DNA of 64,000 bases, from NCBI RefSeq assembly GCF_000759025.1, contig NZ_JPOS01000084.1:62001-126000 (forward strand), given 5' to 3'. Shown here in pieces: positions 29,180 through 38,522 of this stretch. A model generated the notes under the pieces. It searched no databases. It was given only the letters and a program-made list of their open reading frames with translations, and was not told where the DNA came from. The translations under genes were made by a program, and so were the position numbers. This DNA is from Phaeodactylibacter xiamenensis (lineage in GTDB: Bacteria; Bacteroidota; Bacteroidia; Chitinophagales; Saprospiraceae). Numbering within the stretch: position 1 is the first letter of the stretch; each line of letters starts with the position of its first letter.

Positions 29180-30823
29180 ATGGATGAAAAACTTCGAAGA
29201 TCAAATCGGCTTTTTGCATTCAGCAGTATTTTGCTGTTGCTAAATGCCTGCACACCGGCAACAGAAACGGTAACCTCTCCCCCCAACATCCTGCTCATCC
29301 TGGTGGATGACATGGGGTATTCTGACCTTAGTTGCTACGGGAGCGAGATCGCCACCCCGCACATCGACAGCCTGGCGTACAACGGGCTTCGGCTCACCCA
29401 GTTTTACAATGCCGCACGCTGCTGTCCTACCCGTGCTGCCCTCCTTACCGGATTGTACCCGCATCAGGCGGGCATGGGGCATCAGAATCAGGACAAAGGG
29501 CTAGACAGCTACCGGGGCCGGATCAATGAAAATGCTACGACCATTGCCGAAGTGCTGCAACAACGGGGATACGCCACCTATCAGGTTGGTAAATGGCACG
29601 TCGGCAATACCGAACCTTCTTGGCCAGGCAATAAGGGCTTCGATCAGTACCTCACGCTCGTCGAGGGCGCGATGAGCTACTTCAATGACTGGCCTTGGGC
29701 GAAAAATCAGGATACGCTGGAAATGCGGTGCAACGGCAGCACCTACCGAACTTCACCCGACTTCTTCGCCACTGATACGTTTTCAGATACCGCAGCAGCT
29801 TTCATCCAAAGGCACGACAGGGCACACCCTTTTTTCATGTACCTGGCTTACAATGCCCCACACTGGCCCCTGCACGTGCGCCCGGAAGACCGGGATTTTT
29901 ACGATGGAATTTACGATGATGGCTGGGCGCCGATCCGCGAAAACCGGCTAAAAAAGATGCAGGAATTGGGGGTCATTGGGTCTGAGGTGGAACTGACCGA
30001 GCCCTACCCTACCGTTCCGGACTGGGATACCCTTTCCAGAGCCGCCCGAAGTGAATGGTCAGACAAAATGGAACTCTATGCGGCAGTGATGCACCGGCTC
30101 GACCTCGGCGTAGGGAAAGTGGTGCAGGCATTACGCGAAAGCGGCCAGCTCGACAACACCCTCATACTTTTCCTCAGCGATAACGGCGCCTGTCAGGAAG
30201 ACCCCCTGGGCCCGTGGATCACCTACCCAAATGACGGGGAGGTTGGTGGCCCCTTTTCCTTCCCCGCCTATGAATTGCCTTGGGCGAATGTCAGTAATAC
30301 CCCTTATCGTTTGTTTAAATCTTTTCTCCATGAGGGTGGAATGCGCACGCCATTTATTGCGCATTGGCCGGAGCAGATACAAGCAGGTCAAATCGACCGG
30401 ACTTCCGTGGGGCATATTATTGATGTGTTGCCAACCTTAGCGAATATCGCAGAGGCTCCCTACCCTACTCAGATTGGTCAGCGCAGCATTACGCCCACTG
30501 CCGGGCACTCCCTGTCCAATGTGCTCAAAGGCATACCAGATAACGCCGGCAGAATCCTGTTCTGGGAGCATCAGTTCAACCGGGCAGTCCGGGACGGCGA
30601 CTGGAAGCTTGTCTCCGCCCGCCGGCTGCCCGGACAAGACTCAAAAGGGGAATGGGAACTCTACCACCTCCCGTCGGACCCCACAGAAATCAATAATCTC
30701 GCCACAGAACACCCTGAAAAAGTGGAAGCCATGGCTCGGCAGTACCAAACCTGGGCGGATAGTGTAGGCGCCTACGACCCAGCCACCCTAAAACAACGCA
30801 TGGCTCAAAAGAAAAAGCAATGA
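29180..30823 (+). CDS. Type I sulfatase, lipoprotein (arylsulfatase-like)
   Basis: 547 residues, complete. The lipobox is LLNAC (Cys 24). Metal ligands are in LVDDMGYSDL (43-44), and the formylglycine site is C81-C-P-T-R followed by AALLTG. VGKWHVGNTEPSWPGNKGFD carries the catalytic Lys/His; LFLSDNGAC has the second Asp/Asn pair. The insert around residues 245-300 (DGWAPIRENRLKKMQELG, VPDWDTLS) places it in the large arylsulfatase A-like subgroup with the sulfatase at 36894. It should remove sulfate from glycan fragments at the cell surface. Its stop overlaps the start of the next gene by 4 bp (ATGA), so the two are translationally coupled. Confidence 0.93.
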   Translation: MDEKLRRSNRLFAFSSILLLLNACTPATETVTSPPNILLILVDDMGYSDLSCYGSEIATPHIDSLAYNGLRLTQFYNAARCCPTRAALLTGLYPHQAGMGHQNQDKGLDSYRGRINENATTIAEVLQQRGYATYQVGKWHVGNTEPSWPGNKGFDQYLTLVEGAMSYFNDWPWAKNQDTLEMRCNGSTYRTSPDFFATDTFSDTAAAFIQRHDRAHPFFMYLAYNAPHWPLHVRPEDRDFYDGIYDDGWAPIRENRLKKMQELGVIGSEVELTEPYPTVPDWDTLSRAARSEWSDKMELYAAVMHRLDLGVGKVVQALRESGQLDNTLILFLSDNGACQEDPLGPWITYPNDGEVGGPFSFPAYELPWANVSNTPYRLFKSFLHEGGMRTPFIAHWPEQIQAGQIDRTSVGHIIDVLPTLANIAEAPYPTQIGQRSITPTAGHSLSNVLKGIPDNAGRILFWEHQFNRAVRDGDWKLVSARRLPGQDSKGEWELYHLPSDPTEINNLATEHPEKVEAMARQYQTWADSVGAYDPATLKQRMAQKKKQ

Positions 30824-32664
30824 ATCCAAGAATCCTGTTCTTTAGCTTGATAATACTGGCTCTAACCCTGCTCCAAAGCTGTCGGCCCGCCCCGGAAAAC
30901 GGGCAGTCCGGGGAGCGCTTTTCCTACCGGGGCTGGAACATCCTGTCTTCCCACCGGGAGAACGGACTGAAGACCCTGGACAAAGCCGTAGAATATGGCA
31001 TCAACCACATCGAACTGTCCCACTACCAGTTGGTGCATGACCTGAAGGACTTTCGCAAGCCGGAAAACCGGGAAGCCACCAACTTTTTCATTGATGCGGC
31101 CCACGAACGCGGCATTGAAAATGTCTACGTTTGGGACCACGCTTTTTATCCCCTGGATTACTACCCCGACCGCTTCAAGGTGGAGGCACAGGCTAATGAA
31201 GACTTCACTCATCACACTACCAAATTTGAGGGCGGGCTGCAGCAACAACTGAACCTCGACGACCCCAAATTCTGGCAGTGGGTATATCAGGATTACGATA
31301 GCCTGCTGGACTTGTCCCCAAACCTGGATGGAATCGTACTGACCTTCATCGAAACCGGCAGCTACGTGATTTACCAGCATTCCGAAAAGCTGAAAACCAA
31401 AAGCGAAAAGCTGGCGGCCCTGGTCGACTCCCTGGGCGGCTACTTCATCGATCAGCGCAGGCTTAAGCTGACCATCCGCACCTTCATCTACAATCAGTTC
31501 GAACGGGACATCATCCTCGATGCGCTGAAGCAGATCAAGCGCGACGACATCACCGTCATGATCAAAATGACGCCTCATGACTGGTTCCTGACCTATCCTT
31601 ACCAGGATTACGTCACGGATATTCCCTTTCCGGTTGTCATTGAATACGACTGCGGTATGGAATACGCCGGGGAAAACCTGATTGCCAATACCTTTCCGCA
31701 TTATTTCGCCGATGCTTTCCGGCACTATGCGCAGTTTGACAACGTAGTGGGCTACTGTGCCCGTACCGACCGTTTTGAGGAAACGGCAGCCGTAGGCACG
31801 CCAGGCGAGCTTAATCTGTTCGTCCTTTCCCAATTGTCAAAAGACCTCAGCACGGATACAGACAGCCTGACCACCGCATTTATCGCGCAAACTTACGGTG
31901 CAGAAGTGGTCCCACTGCTTAAGCCAGCCTTTGACAGCGCCCTGTCCATCGTCCTCTCCACCTTTTACACCCTGGGCACCCACACCGCCAACCACTCCCG
32001 CCTCAACTACCACCGAAAAGGGCATTATCAGACCCACACCACCGGAGAATGGTTTGCACCGGATGATCAGTACACCTGGATTGGGCATGACGTCAACAAG
32101 CGGCTTCACCATTACAAAGACATCCTCAACGCCCTGTCCTTCCCCGCCTACAAAACCGATACTGCCGGCATGCGGAAAGACCTCTCCTGGGTAGTAGACA
32201 GCGCCTGGCTTTCGCCAAATGAAGACCTCACTCCCGAATACTATCAGGACATCCTTACGGAAAAAGCGTACGGTATCCAGCTAGCTAAGGAGACCCTGAA
32301 AAGGGTGGAAAAAGCCCTGCCGCTCATCCCCGATACAGCCGCCGCACAACGGCTCTACCACACCTTCAACCGTACCCTGATTGTTGCCAAAGAAAGGAGG
32401 GGCGCAGCACAGGCCGTCTTCGGCTACCGGCTCTGGTGCAAAGGACCGGAATACCGTACCCCGGAATTGCAACGGCAGATTTACGACGGGCTGGAGGAGA
32501 CTGCTTCTATGCTGGAAGAGATTGACAATTACCCCGTCCACACGCCCCTCGGACAGTGGCGCTGGCACCGTGACCGGGAGTCATTTGACATCTACTATAA
32601 GGCGATTACGGAAGCAGGTTGGCCGGAGGTGGGGCTGTATGAAGTGGTGCCGCGACCGGAATAA
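30820..32664 (+). CDS. Lipoprotein of unrecognised family, probable TIM-barrel glycan-active protein
   Basis: 614 residues with lipobox LLQSC (Cys 21). The central part (about 35-370) alternates strands and helices like an (alpha/beta)8 barrel: INHIELSHYQLVHDL, VYVWDHAFYPLDYYPD, LDGIVLTFIETGSY, RLKLTIRTFIYNQFE, DITVMIKMTPHDWF, FPVVIEYDCGMEYAGE. Conserved-looking acidic residues at strand ends (ELS, WDH, FIETG, EYD) suggest an enzyme, with resemblance in plan to alpha-glucuronidase-type barrels. The remainder is helical. I cannot assign a family. The 4-bp overlap with the sulfatase gene implies a joint function on the same sulfated glycan. Confidence 0.65.
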   Translation: MNPRILFFSLIILALTLLQSCRPAPENGQSGERFSYRGWNILSSHRENGLKTLDKAVEYGINHIELSHYQLVHDLKDFRKPENREATNFFIDAAHERGIENVYVWDHAFYPLDYYPDRFKVEAQANEDFTHHTTKFEGGLQQQLNLDDPKFWQWVYQDYDSLLDLSPNLDGIVLTFIETGSYVIYQHSEKLKTKSEKLAALVDSLGGYFIDQRRLKLTIRTFIYNQFERDIILDALKQIKRDDITVMIKMTPHDWFLTYPYQDYVTDIPFPVVIEYDCGMEYAGENLIANTFPHYFADAFRHYAQFDNVVGYCARTDRFEETAAVGTPGELNLFVLSQLSKDLSTDTDSLTTAFIAQTYGAEVVPLLKPAFDSALSIVLSTFYTLGTHTANHSRLNYHRKGHYQTHTTGEWFAPDDQYTWIGHDVNKRLHHYKDILNALSFPAYKTDTAGMRKDLSWVVDSAWLSPNEDLTPEYYQDILTEKAYGIQLAKETLKRVEKALPLIPDTAAAQRLYHTFNRTLIVAKERRGAAQAVFGYRLWCKGPEYRTPELQRQIYDGLEETASMLEEIDNYPVHTPLGQWRWHRDRESFDIYYKAITEAGWPEVGLYEVVPRPE

Positions 32665-32936
32665 GATTAATCAGATTCGACTGAAGGATTACTCCCTCCC
32701 TGTTCTTTCCATACAATTCATAGCCCACCACAAAATCAAAGCAGTCTTGTCCTTCAATGAACAGGTACACTATTTCACAACGACGGGCACAAATCAGTCA
32801 GGCTTTAATGCGTCGATAATGGAACTTTTTAAAAATATTTCAAGTTTTTCGTTTATTAGCTTAGATAAGCAATACTTGGTTTTCCTTTTTTATGGTTTAC
32901 CAGAATTGCTGGGAAATTAGGCAAGCTTTACAAACA

Positions 32937-33350
32937 ATGGCTAGAGATAGTTTTCATGACTTGTTTAGATCAGCCCTAGAGGATGACGGATGGATTGTTA
33001 CAGATGACCCACTGACATTTAAAATCGGTAAAGTTCATGTACAAATAGACCTGGGTGCAGAAAGATTGATCGCAGCCCAAAAAGACCAGGAAAGGATTGC
33101 AGTTGAGATAAAGACCTTCGTCAATGTTTCATTCATAACTGCACTCTACGAAGCGATCGGTAAGTATGTAGTTTACAAAAACGTTTTAAAATTAACAGAT
33201 CCAAACCGAAAACTTTATCTGGCCGTTCCAAAAAGTATTCATGGCCGGTTTTTCGAAGAGCCTGTACTTAAACAAGTCATCACGGAAGAGGAAGTCAATC
33301 TCGTTATTTACAATGAAAAACTTCAAAACATAGATTCATGGATAAAATAG
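32937..33350 (+). CDS. xisH: XisH family protein
   Basis: 137 residues from the ATG at 32937, which begins the conserved MARDSFHDLFRSALEDDGW; an in-frame start at 32892 adds 15 unrelated residues. XisH has a PD-(D/E)xK nuclease-like fold, with candidate active-site residues D38 (VQIDLGAER) and E57-x-K59 (VEIKTF), and family tail LYLAVP and INDEKLQ-like segments. It was first described with cyanobacterial fdxN excision, but homologues occur widely as a two-gene unit and its true role is unclear (toxin-antitoxin or defence has been suggested). The gene overlaps xisI by 13 bp. It is AT-richer than the flanking island, a sign of horizontal transfer. Confidence 0.9.
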   Translation: MARDSFHDLFRSALEDDGWIVTDDPLTFKIGKVHVQIDLGAERLIAAQKDQERIAVEIKTFVNVSFITALYEAIGKYVVYKNVLKLTDPNRKLYLAVPKSIHGRFFEEPVLKQVITEEEVNLVIYNEKLQNIDSWIK

Positions 33351-33673
33351 AAAAATACGAATCTGCTATCCTCACTATTCTAAAAAAATATGCTGCCATA
33401 AAATACGCAAATATTAAAGGAGGCAACCAACTCATAGTTGATAAAGAAAATCGCCATTATCAGGTGCTCACCCTTGGGTGGGATGAGGACCGTTATGTAC
33501 ATGACTGCCCCTTGCACTTTGACATAATAGGTGACAAAGTGTGGGTGCAACAGAATATGACAGAATGGGACGTTGCGAAAATGTTAGAGGATCAAGGCGT
33601 TCCAAGAAAAAATATTGTTATCGGCTTTCTCTCTTCTGAGCTCAGAGCTTTTTCCGATTATGCAACAGATTGA
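33338..33673 (+). CDS. xisI: XisI family protein
   Basis: 111 residues, the normal length. Family features are the N-terminal helix KIEKYESAILTILKKYA, the DKENRHYQVLTLGWDEDRYVHDCPLHFDI block and the C-terminal WVQQNMTEWDVAKMLEDQGV with GVPRKNIVIGF. It is the constant partner of XisH and probably binds or restrains it (inference from constant pairing). The 13-bp overlap with xisH indicates coupled translation. The pair lies between a sugar-island lipoprotein gene and a Gfo/Idh/MocA gene and is of lower GC than both. Confidence 0.92.
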   Translation: MDKIEKYESAILTILKKYAAIKYANIKGGNQLIVDKENRHYQVLTLGWDEDRYVHDCPLHFDIIGDKVWVQQNMTEWDVAKMLEDQGVPRKNIVIGFLSSELRAFSDYATD

Positions 33674-33709
33674 CAGATGCAGTCCTAAGGGCAAAGTCCT
33701 GACATACCT

Positions 33710-34735
33710 CTAAAGCTGAACCGGCTTATTTTCCGCCTGAGACCGGTAAACCGCTTCCAAAATTTCCACAGACTTCCGGGCTTCCCTTCCATCAACCGAA
33801 AAAGGTGTTCCTGTTTCCAGAGCCGTCAAAAACTCAGCGATGCAGCGGGCATGATTCGCGTATTGGATGGCCATCGGGTCGGCAGCCCCACTTGTGCCGG
33901 CCTGACCAAAGTTAGAGCGGACGGTTTCATCCTCCGGTAAAGCTTCGGCGAAAGCCCAGACTGATAAGCTGTCTTCCACCTGTTGAATGGTACCCTTAGT
34001 CCCCATCAGGTCTAGTTGGCGGGGCTGCCCGGGATAGGCAGCGGTACTGCCGTAAATTTGCCCTAATGCGCCATTGGCAAAGCGCAGGGTCACTACGGCC
34101 GTATCTTCCACCTCAATATCGTGCGCGAGGGTATCGGTGTAGGCGAACAAGGACCGCACCGGGCCCATCAAATGCTGCAGCAGGTCGACCATGTGGATGG
34201 ACTGATTCATCAATGCGCCACCACCATCGAGGGCCTGCGTGCCCTTCCAGGAACCGGCATAGTAAGCCTCATCGCGCCACCAGGGTACCCGGACAGCCGC
34301 GTAGGTAACTTTACCCAGGCGTTGCAGTGATAAAGCCTGCCGGATTTGCCCAACAACCGCATCATACCGGTAGTTAAAAATACAGCCTAGAATGGTACCT
34401 GCCCTGTCATGAGCCGCAATCATCTCATCAATCCGGTTGGTGGTGATTTCGAGTGGCTTCTCACAGAGAACAGGCTTGCCCTCCTCGGCCGCCAAAATAG
34501 CTGGTTGCAGGTGAAGCCCGCTGGGGGTGGCAATGAGCACCACATCGACTTCCGGCGATTCGATCAGTGCCTGGTAATTGGCAAAGGCAACAGCCCCATA
34601 TTGATCTGCTAACGCTTTAGCACGTCCGGAGCCTCCGTCGCAGCAGCCCGTTAGTTGTGCATTGGGCAGGGAGGCAATGGCTTGTGCATGCAGGTCGGCG
34701 ACTGCCCCGGCACCAACGATACCTATTTTATACAT
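33710..34735 (-). CDS. Gfo/Idh/MocA family oxidoreductase (cytoplasmic)
   Basis: 341 residues. The N-terminal Rossmann fold has GIVGAGAVADLHAQAI, and the family Lys is in VLCEKPLEITTN. The C-terminal alpha/beta domain contains GGALMNQSIHMVDLLQHLMG with the His near the active site. No signal peptide. Members oxidise or reduce sugars and inositols with NAD(P); here a role in converting a sugar released by the sulfatases and glycosidases is likely from context. It is the only minus-strand gene in this part of the island and is divergent from the FAD oxidoreductase at 34848, so the two may share a regulatory region (34736-34847). Confidence 0.92.
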   Translation of the reverse strand: MYKIGIVGAGAVADLHAQAIASLPNAQLTGCCDGGSGRAKALADQYGAVAFANYQALIESPEVDVVLIATPSGLHLQPAILAAEEGKPVLCEKPLEITTNRIDEMIAAHDRAGTILGCIFNYRYDAVVGQIRQALSLQRLGKVTYAAVRVPWWRDEAYYAGSWKGTQALDGGGALMNQSIHMVDLLQHLMGPVRSLFAYTDTLAHDIEVEDTAVVTLRFANGALGQIYGSTAAYPGQPRQLDLMGTKGTIQQVEDSLSVWAFAEALPEDETVRSNFGQAGTSGAADPMAIQYANHARCIAEFLTALETGTPFSVDGREARKSVEILEAVYRSQAENKPVQL

Positions 34736-34847
34736 AGATCTTGTTTTTTACAGGTTAATGCTAACTCAAAAGGGTAACCGTAAATTACAGCTATTCAGGT
34801 TACAAGCCCCGCAGGCAAACCACTTGATAGTAGAAAAAACCATTGCG

Positions 34848-36881
34848 ATGAACCGACTCCTTCTTCTCCTTCCAATTATGGGCCTGCTGCTCTTTGGCTG
34901 TAGCAATGAGCCCACTGCTGAATCTCCGGAATATGACCTCTGTATCTACGGCGGTACTTCTGCCGGGGTGATTGCCGCTCATGCTGCCGGCAAACTCGGA
35001 CTCAAAACCCTGCTCATTGAGCCCGGCACACATTTGGGAGGCCTCTCGTCCTCCGGTCTGGGCTCCACGGATATTGGCAACAAGCATGCCGTCACCGGGC
35101 TGAGCCGCGATTTCTACCGCAGGTTGGGCGATCACTACGGCATCTTTGAAGCCTGGACCTTTGAGCCTTCTCTGGCTGAAAAAACCTTTGAGGAATACAT
35201 CGCTGAGGTGGAAGTGGACGTATGGCGGGAGCACCGCCTGCAATCTGCTGCAAAAGAAGGGACCAACATCCAACGTATCACCGTGGAAGACCTGTCAGCC
35301 GGTGGCGCGAGCAAGCAGGTTTCCGCCAGGATGTTCATTGATTGCACCTATGAGGGCGACCTGCTGGCAGCGGCGGGCGTTTCCTACACGATTGGCAGAG
35401 AAGCCAACAGCACCTACAACGAGACCCTGAATGGCGTTCAGCTCCGTAAATACCATCAGTTTGAGGATGGCATTGATCCTTATGTAGTGCCTGGCGACTC
35501 CACAAGCGGGCTGCTTTGGGGCATTAATGACGAGCCCCTGTCCCCCGATGGCACCGGCGATAAAAAAGTACAGGCGTATAACTTCCGCCTCTGCTGGTCG
35601 GATGACCCCGACAATCAGGTACCCTTTTCCGAGACCCGACCGGATGATTACGATCCGGAAAAGTATGCGCTGCTCCTTCGCCTTTTGGAATCGAGAGAAG
35701 CTAAAGGGAAAAAGCGGCACGATGCCGGTACCTATTTCATCATCAACCGCATGCCCAACCACAAAACCGACATCAACAACCGGGGTGCTTTCTCCACCGA
35801 TCATATCGGCGGCAACTGGGACTACCCCGAAGCCTCCTACGAAGCGCGCGAAGCTATCCGGCAGGACCACGAGGACTACATCAAAGGACTTTGCTACTTC
35901 CTGGCTACCGATCCCAGGGTTCCCAAGCGCGTACAGGACGACCTGAATACCTGGGGCTGGGCCAAGGATGAGTTTACCGATAACGGAAATTTCCCCCATC
36001 AGATGTACGTGCGTGAAGCGCGACGTATGATTGGAGAAACAGTCATGACCGAACACCATTGCCTGGGGGATGAAGTCCTTCAGGATCCTATCGGGCTGGC
36101 CGCCTACACCATGGACTCCCACAATTGTGATCGCGTAGTCATCCACAAAGATGGCAAGGCGATGGTCAAGAACGAAGGCAATGTGGAAGTCGGTGGTTTT
36201 CCGCCCTTCCCCATCGGCTATTCCGCACTAACGCCGAAAGCCTCTGAATGCACCAACCTGCTGGTTCCGGTTGCCCTGTCTGCTTCCCACATCGCCTATG
36301 GCTCTATCCGGATGGAGCCGGTTTTCATGGTTATGGGGCAGGTCACGGCTATTGCTGCGCAGCTCGCGATTGAAGGGCAAAAAACCGTGCAGGAAGTCGA
36401 CCATCAAAAGATCGTGGACCTCATGAATACCGATCCCTTGCTCAACGGTACCCGCCCGGACATCCTGGTGGACAATACTGATGCCGGTCAGGTGGAAGCA
36501 GTGGGCACCTGGCAGGACACAAGCCGGTGGATGGGACAGTACAAAACGAACTACGCCATGACGGACCCGAAAGAGAGTGAGGCATCTCAATTCTCCTTTC
36601 AGACCCCTGTGGAAAGGCCCGGGAAATACCAATTGTATCTCTATGTTCCGAGCCGGCCACGTGGCATGGAAGCCGAATGGGCAACCACGCTGCCCGTCAC
36701 CATCACTCATCAGGAGAGTCAAACTCAAAAAACGATTGATCTTCAGGCACACGAAAGAGACTGGGTCGATTTAGGCAACTACAGCTTTGAGCAGGGCGGG
36801 CAATGCCAGCTTACGCTAAATGCCGGTACCGCTAACGGGCCCGTTGCCGCTGATGCCCTCCTGCTGGTGCCCACAAACTAA
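34848..36881 (+). CDS. FAD-dependent oxidoreductase lipoprotein with golvesin-like C-terminal domain
   Basis: 677 residues from the ATG at 34848, which gives a signal peptide with lipobox LLFGC (Cys 18); a longer frame from 34662 is an artefact overlapping the divergent gene. FAD-binding GGTSAG (35-40) follows LCIY, and PGTHLGGLSSSGLGSTDIG is typical of the FAD_oxidored (PF12831) family. The body ends about residue 550. The last ~125 residues form a beta-sandwich like the golvesin/CBM-type domains (AGKYQLYLYVPS-like RPGKYQLYLYVPSRP, final GPVAADALLLVP). Family members in such islands are thought to oxidise sugars outside the cytoplasm; the substrate is unknown. It heads a run with a sulfatase (13-bp gap) and a TAT-exported dehydrogenase. 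Confidence 0.85.
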   Translation: MNRLLLLLPIMGLLLFGCSNEPTAESPEYDLCIYGGTSAGVIAAHAAGKLGLKTLLIEPGTHLGGLSSSGLGSTDIGNKHAVTGLSRDFYRRLGDHYGIFEAWTFEPSLAEKTFEEYIAEVEVDVWREHRLQSAAKEGTNIQRITVEDLSAGGASKQVSARMFIDCTYEGDLLAAAGVSYTIGREANSTYNETLNGVQLRKYHQFEDGIDPYVVPGDSTSGLLWGINDEPLSPDGTGDKKVQAYNFRLCWSDDPDNQVPFSETRPDDYDPEKYALLLRLLESREAKGKKRHDAGTYFIINRMPNHKTDINNRGAFSTDHIGGNWDYPEASYEAREAIRQDHEDYIKGLCYFLATDPRVPKRVQDDLNTWGWAKDEFTDNGNFPHQMYVREARRMIGETVMTEHHCLGDEVLQDPIGLAAYTMDSHNCDRVVIHKDGKAMVKNEGNVEVGGFPPFPIGYSALTPKASECTNLLVPVALSASHIAYGSIRMEPVFMVMGQVTAIAAQLAIEGQKTVQEVDHQKIVDLMNTDPLLNGTRPDILVDNTDAGQVEAVGTWQDTSRWMGQYKTNYAMTDPKESEASQFSFQTPVERPGKYQLYLYVPSRPRGMEAEWATTLPVTITHQESQTQKTIDLQAHERDWVDLGNYSFEQGGQCQLTLNAGTANGPVAADALLLVPTN

Positions 36882-36893
36882 AAACCGGAACCG

Positions 36894-38519
36894 ATGCACT
36901 ATAGATTTTGCTGGATTGCAGGCCTTTTCTTGTTATTGGGCAGTTGTCAGGAAAAGGCCTCCGATACCACACAAACCGACGAGCGCCCGAACATCATCAT
37001 CATCCTGACCGATGACATGGGCTATTCCGACCTCGGCTGTATGGGTTCAGAAATCAATACCCCTACCCTCGACCGTTTGGCCGGCAACGGGCTGCTGATG
37101 ACGCAGTTTTACAACGCCGGGCGCTGTTGCCCCACCCGGGCTTCCCTGCTCACCGGGTTATACCCGCATCAGGCAGGGATGGGCTCCATGACCTTGGATC
37201 TGCCCGAGCTGCCAGCTTATCAGGGCTACCTGAACCAAAACTGTGTGACCCTTGGAGAGGCGCTTGGAGATGCCGGCTACACCACCCTCCTGTCCGGCAA
37301 ATGGCACGTAGGCGAACACCGCCCCCACTGGCCGGGCGACCGGGGCTTTGATCAGTATTTTGCCTTTATTAATGGTGCCTCGAGTTACTACAATCTCGAC
37401 CCTTACCGGCCAGGCAGAGCGCCACTGGAAATGACCCTGAATGGCGAGCCCTACACGCCCGGTGAAGGCTTTTATATGACCGATGCTATTTCGGATTATG
37501 CCACAGACTTTATCGCAGCGCAAAAAGACAGCACGGCTCCATTTTTCCTTTACCTGGCCTATACTGCGCCCCACTGGCCACTGCATGCTCCCGAGTCAGA
37601 GATTGCCAAATACCGCAACAAGTACAAATCCGGCTGGGCTAAGATCCGGCAGCAGCGCTACGAGCGCATGCTTGAACTGGGCATTATAGATTCGGCATGG
37701 GCTTTATCCCCGGCTTTCCCGGACCTCAAAAAGGTACCGGACTGGGATACGCTCTCTGATGAAGAACAAGACCTCTGGGACCTGCGCATGGCCACTTACG
37801 CGGCGATGGTTGACCGCATGGATCAGGGGATTGGCAAAGTGGTGGCACAACTTGAAGCACAGGGCGAACTCGACAACACCCTAATCGTATTTTTATCCGA
37901 CAACGGCGGGTGCCACGAGGAAGTCTACAACTGGAATATTGCCTACGACCAAAGCGGGGAAACCGGCGGGCCCAAATCCTTCGACGCTTACGGTTTTGCG
38001 TGGGCGAATGTCAGCAACACCCCTTTCCGCCTCTTCAAATCTCTGACGATGGAAGGGGGCATTTCCACCCCGCTCATTGCCCACTTCCCAGCCATGATCA
38101 AGGGCGGACAGAAGAGTAATGCACTCGGGCACATTACCGACCTCATGCCAACCTGCCTCGACCTTGCCAATGCCACCTACCCGGAGGAATTTCAGGGCAA
38201 CATCATCAACCCTACTCCAGGCAAAAGCCTGGTCCCCGTCTTCCGCGAACAGCGCCAAACCCACAGAGAATTAATATATTGGGAACACAATGACAGCAAG
38301 GCGATCCGCAAAGGCGACTGGAAGCTGGTGCTGCCATCCTGGGGCGGGCCGGAAGACTGGGCGCTGTACAACCTGAAAGAAGACCGGTCTGAGCTGAAGG
38401 ATTTGTCCGGCCAGCACCCGGAAAAAGCAGAGGAAATGCGCCTGGCTTTTGAGTCCTGGGCAGACAGCGTTGGGGTGATGCCATGGCCGGAAGTGAACAA
38501 GATTAGAAAAAACAGATAA
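36894..38519 (+). CDS. Type I sulfatase, lipoprotein (arylsulfatase-like)
   Basis: 541 residues, complete. Lipobox LLGSC (Cys 18); metal ligands TDDMGYSDLG (40-41); formylglycine site C78-C-P-T-R then ASLLTG; LSGKWHVGEHRPHWPGDRGFD; second site FLSDNGGCHEE. The same VPDWDTLS insert as in the sulfatase at 29180 marks the two as paralogues in one subgroup. It lies 12 bp after the FAD oxidoreductase and 3 bp before the TAT-exported dehydrogenase, so the three form one operon that ends in the terminator at 39864. It presumably removes sulfate from glycan fragments in the periplasm or at the surface. Confidence 0.93.
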   Translation: MHYRFCWIAGLFLLLGSCQEKASDTTQTDERPNIIIILTDDMGYSDLGCMGSEINTPTLDRLAGNGLLMTQFYNAGRCCPTRASLLTGLYPHQAGMGSMTLDLPELPAYQGYLNQNCVTLGEALGDAGYTTLLSGKWHVGEHRPHWPGDRGFDQYFAFINGASSYYNLDPYRPGRAPLEMTLNGEPYTPGEGFYMTDAISDYATDFIAAQKDSTAPFFLYLAYTAPHWPLHAPESEIAKYRNKYKSGWAKIRQQRYERMLELGIIDSAWALSPAFPDLKKVPDWDTLSDEEQDLWDLRMATYAAMVDRMDQGIGKVVAQLEAQGELDNTLIVFLSDNGGCHEEVYNWNIAYDQSGETGGPKSFDAYGFAWANVSNTPFRLFKSLTMEGGISTPLIAHFPAMIKGGQKSNALGHITDLMPTCLDLANATYPEEFQGNIINPTPGKSLVPVFREQRQTHRELIYWEHNDSKAIRKGDWKLVLPSWGGPEDWALYNLKEDRSELKDLSGQHPEKAEEMRLAFESWADSVGVMPWPEVNKIRKNR

Positions 38520-38522
38520 ATC

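Noticed and set aside
32665-32936. A gene between the lipoprotein and xisH
   Set aside because: The region is AT-rich with only short frames overlapping flanking genes; it probably holds the xisH promoter, but no clear -7 box was found.
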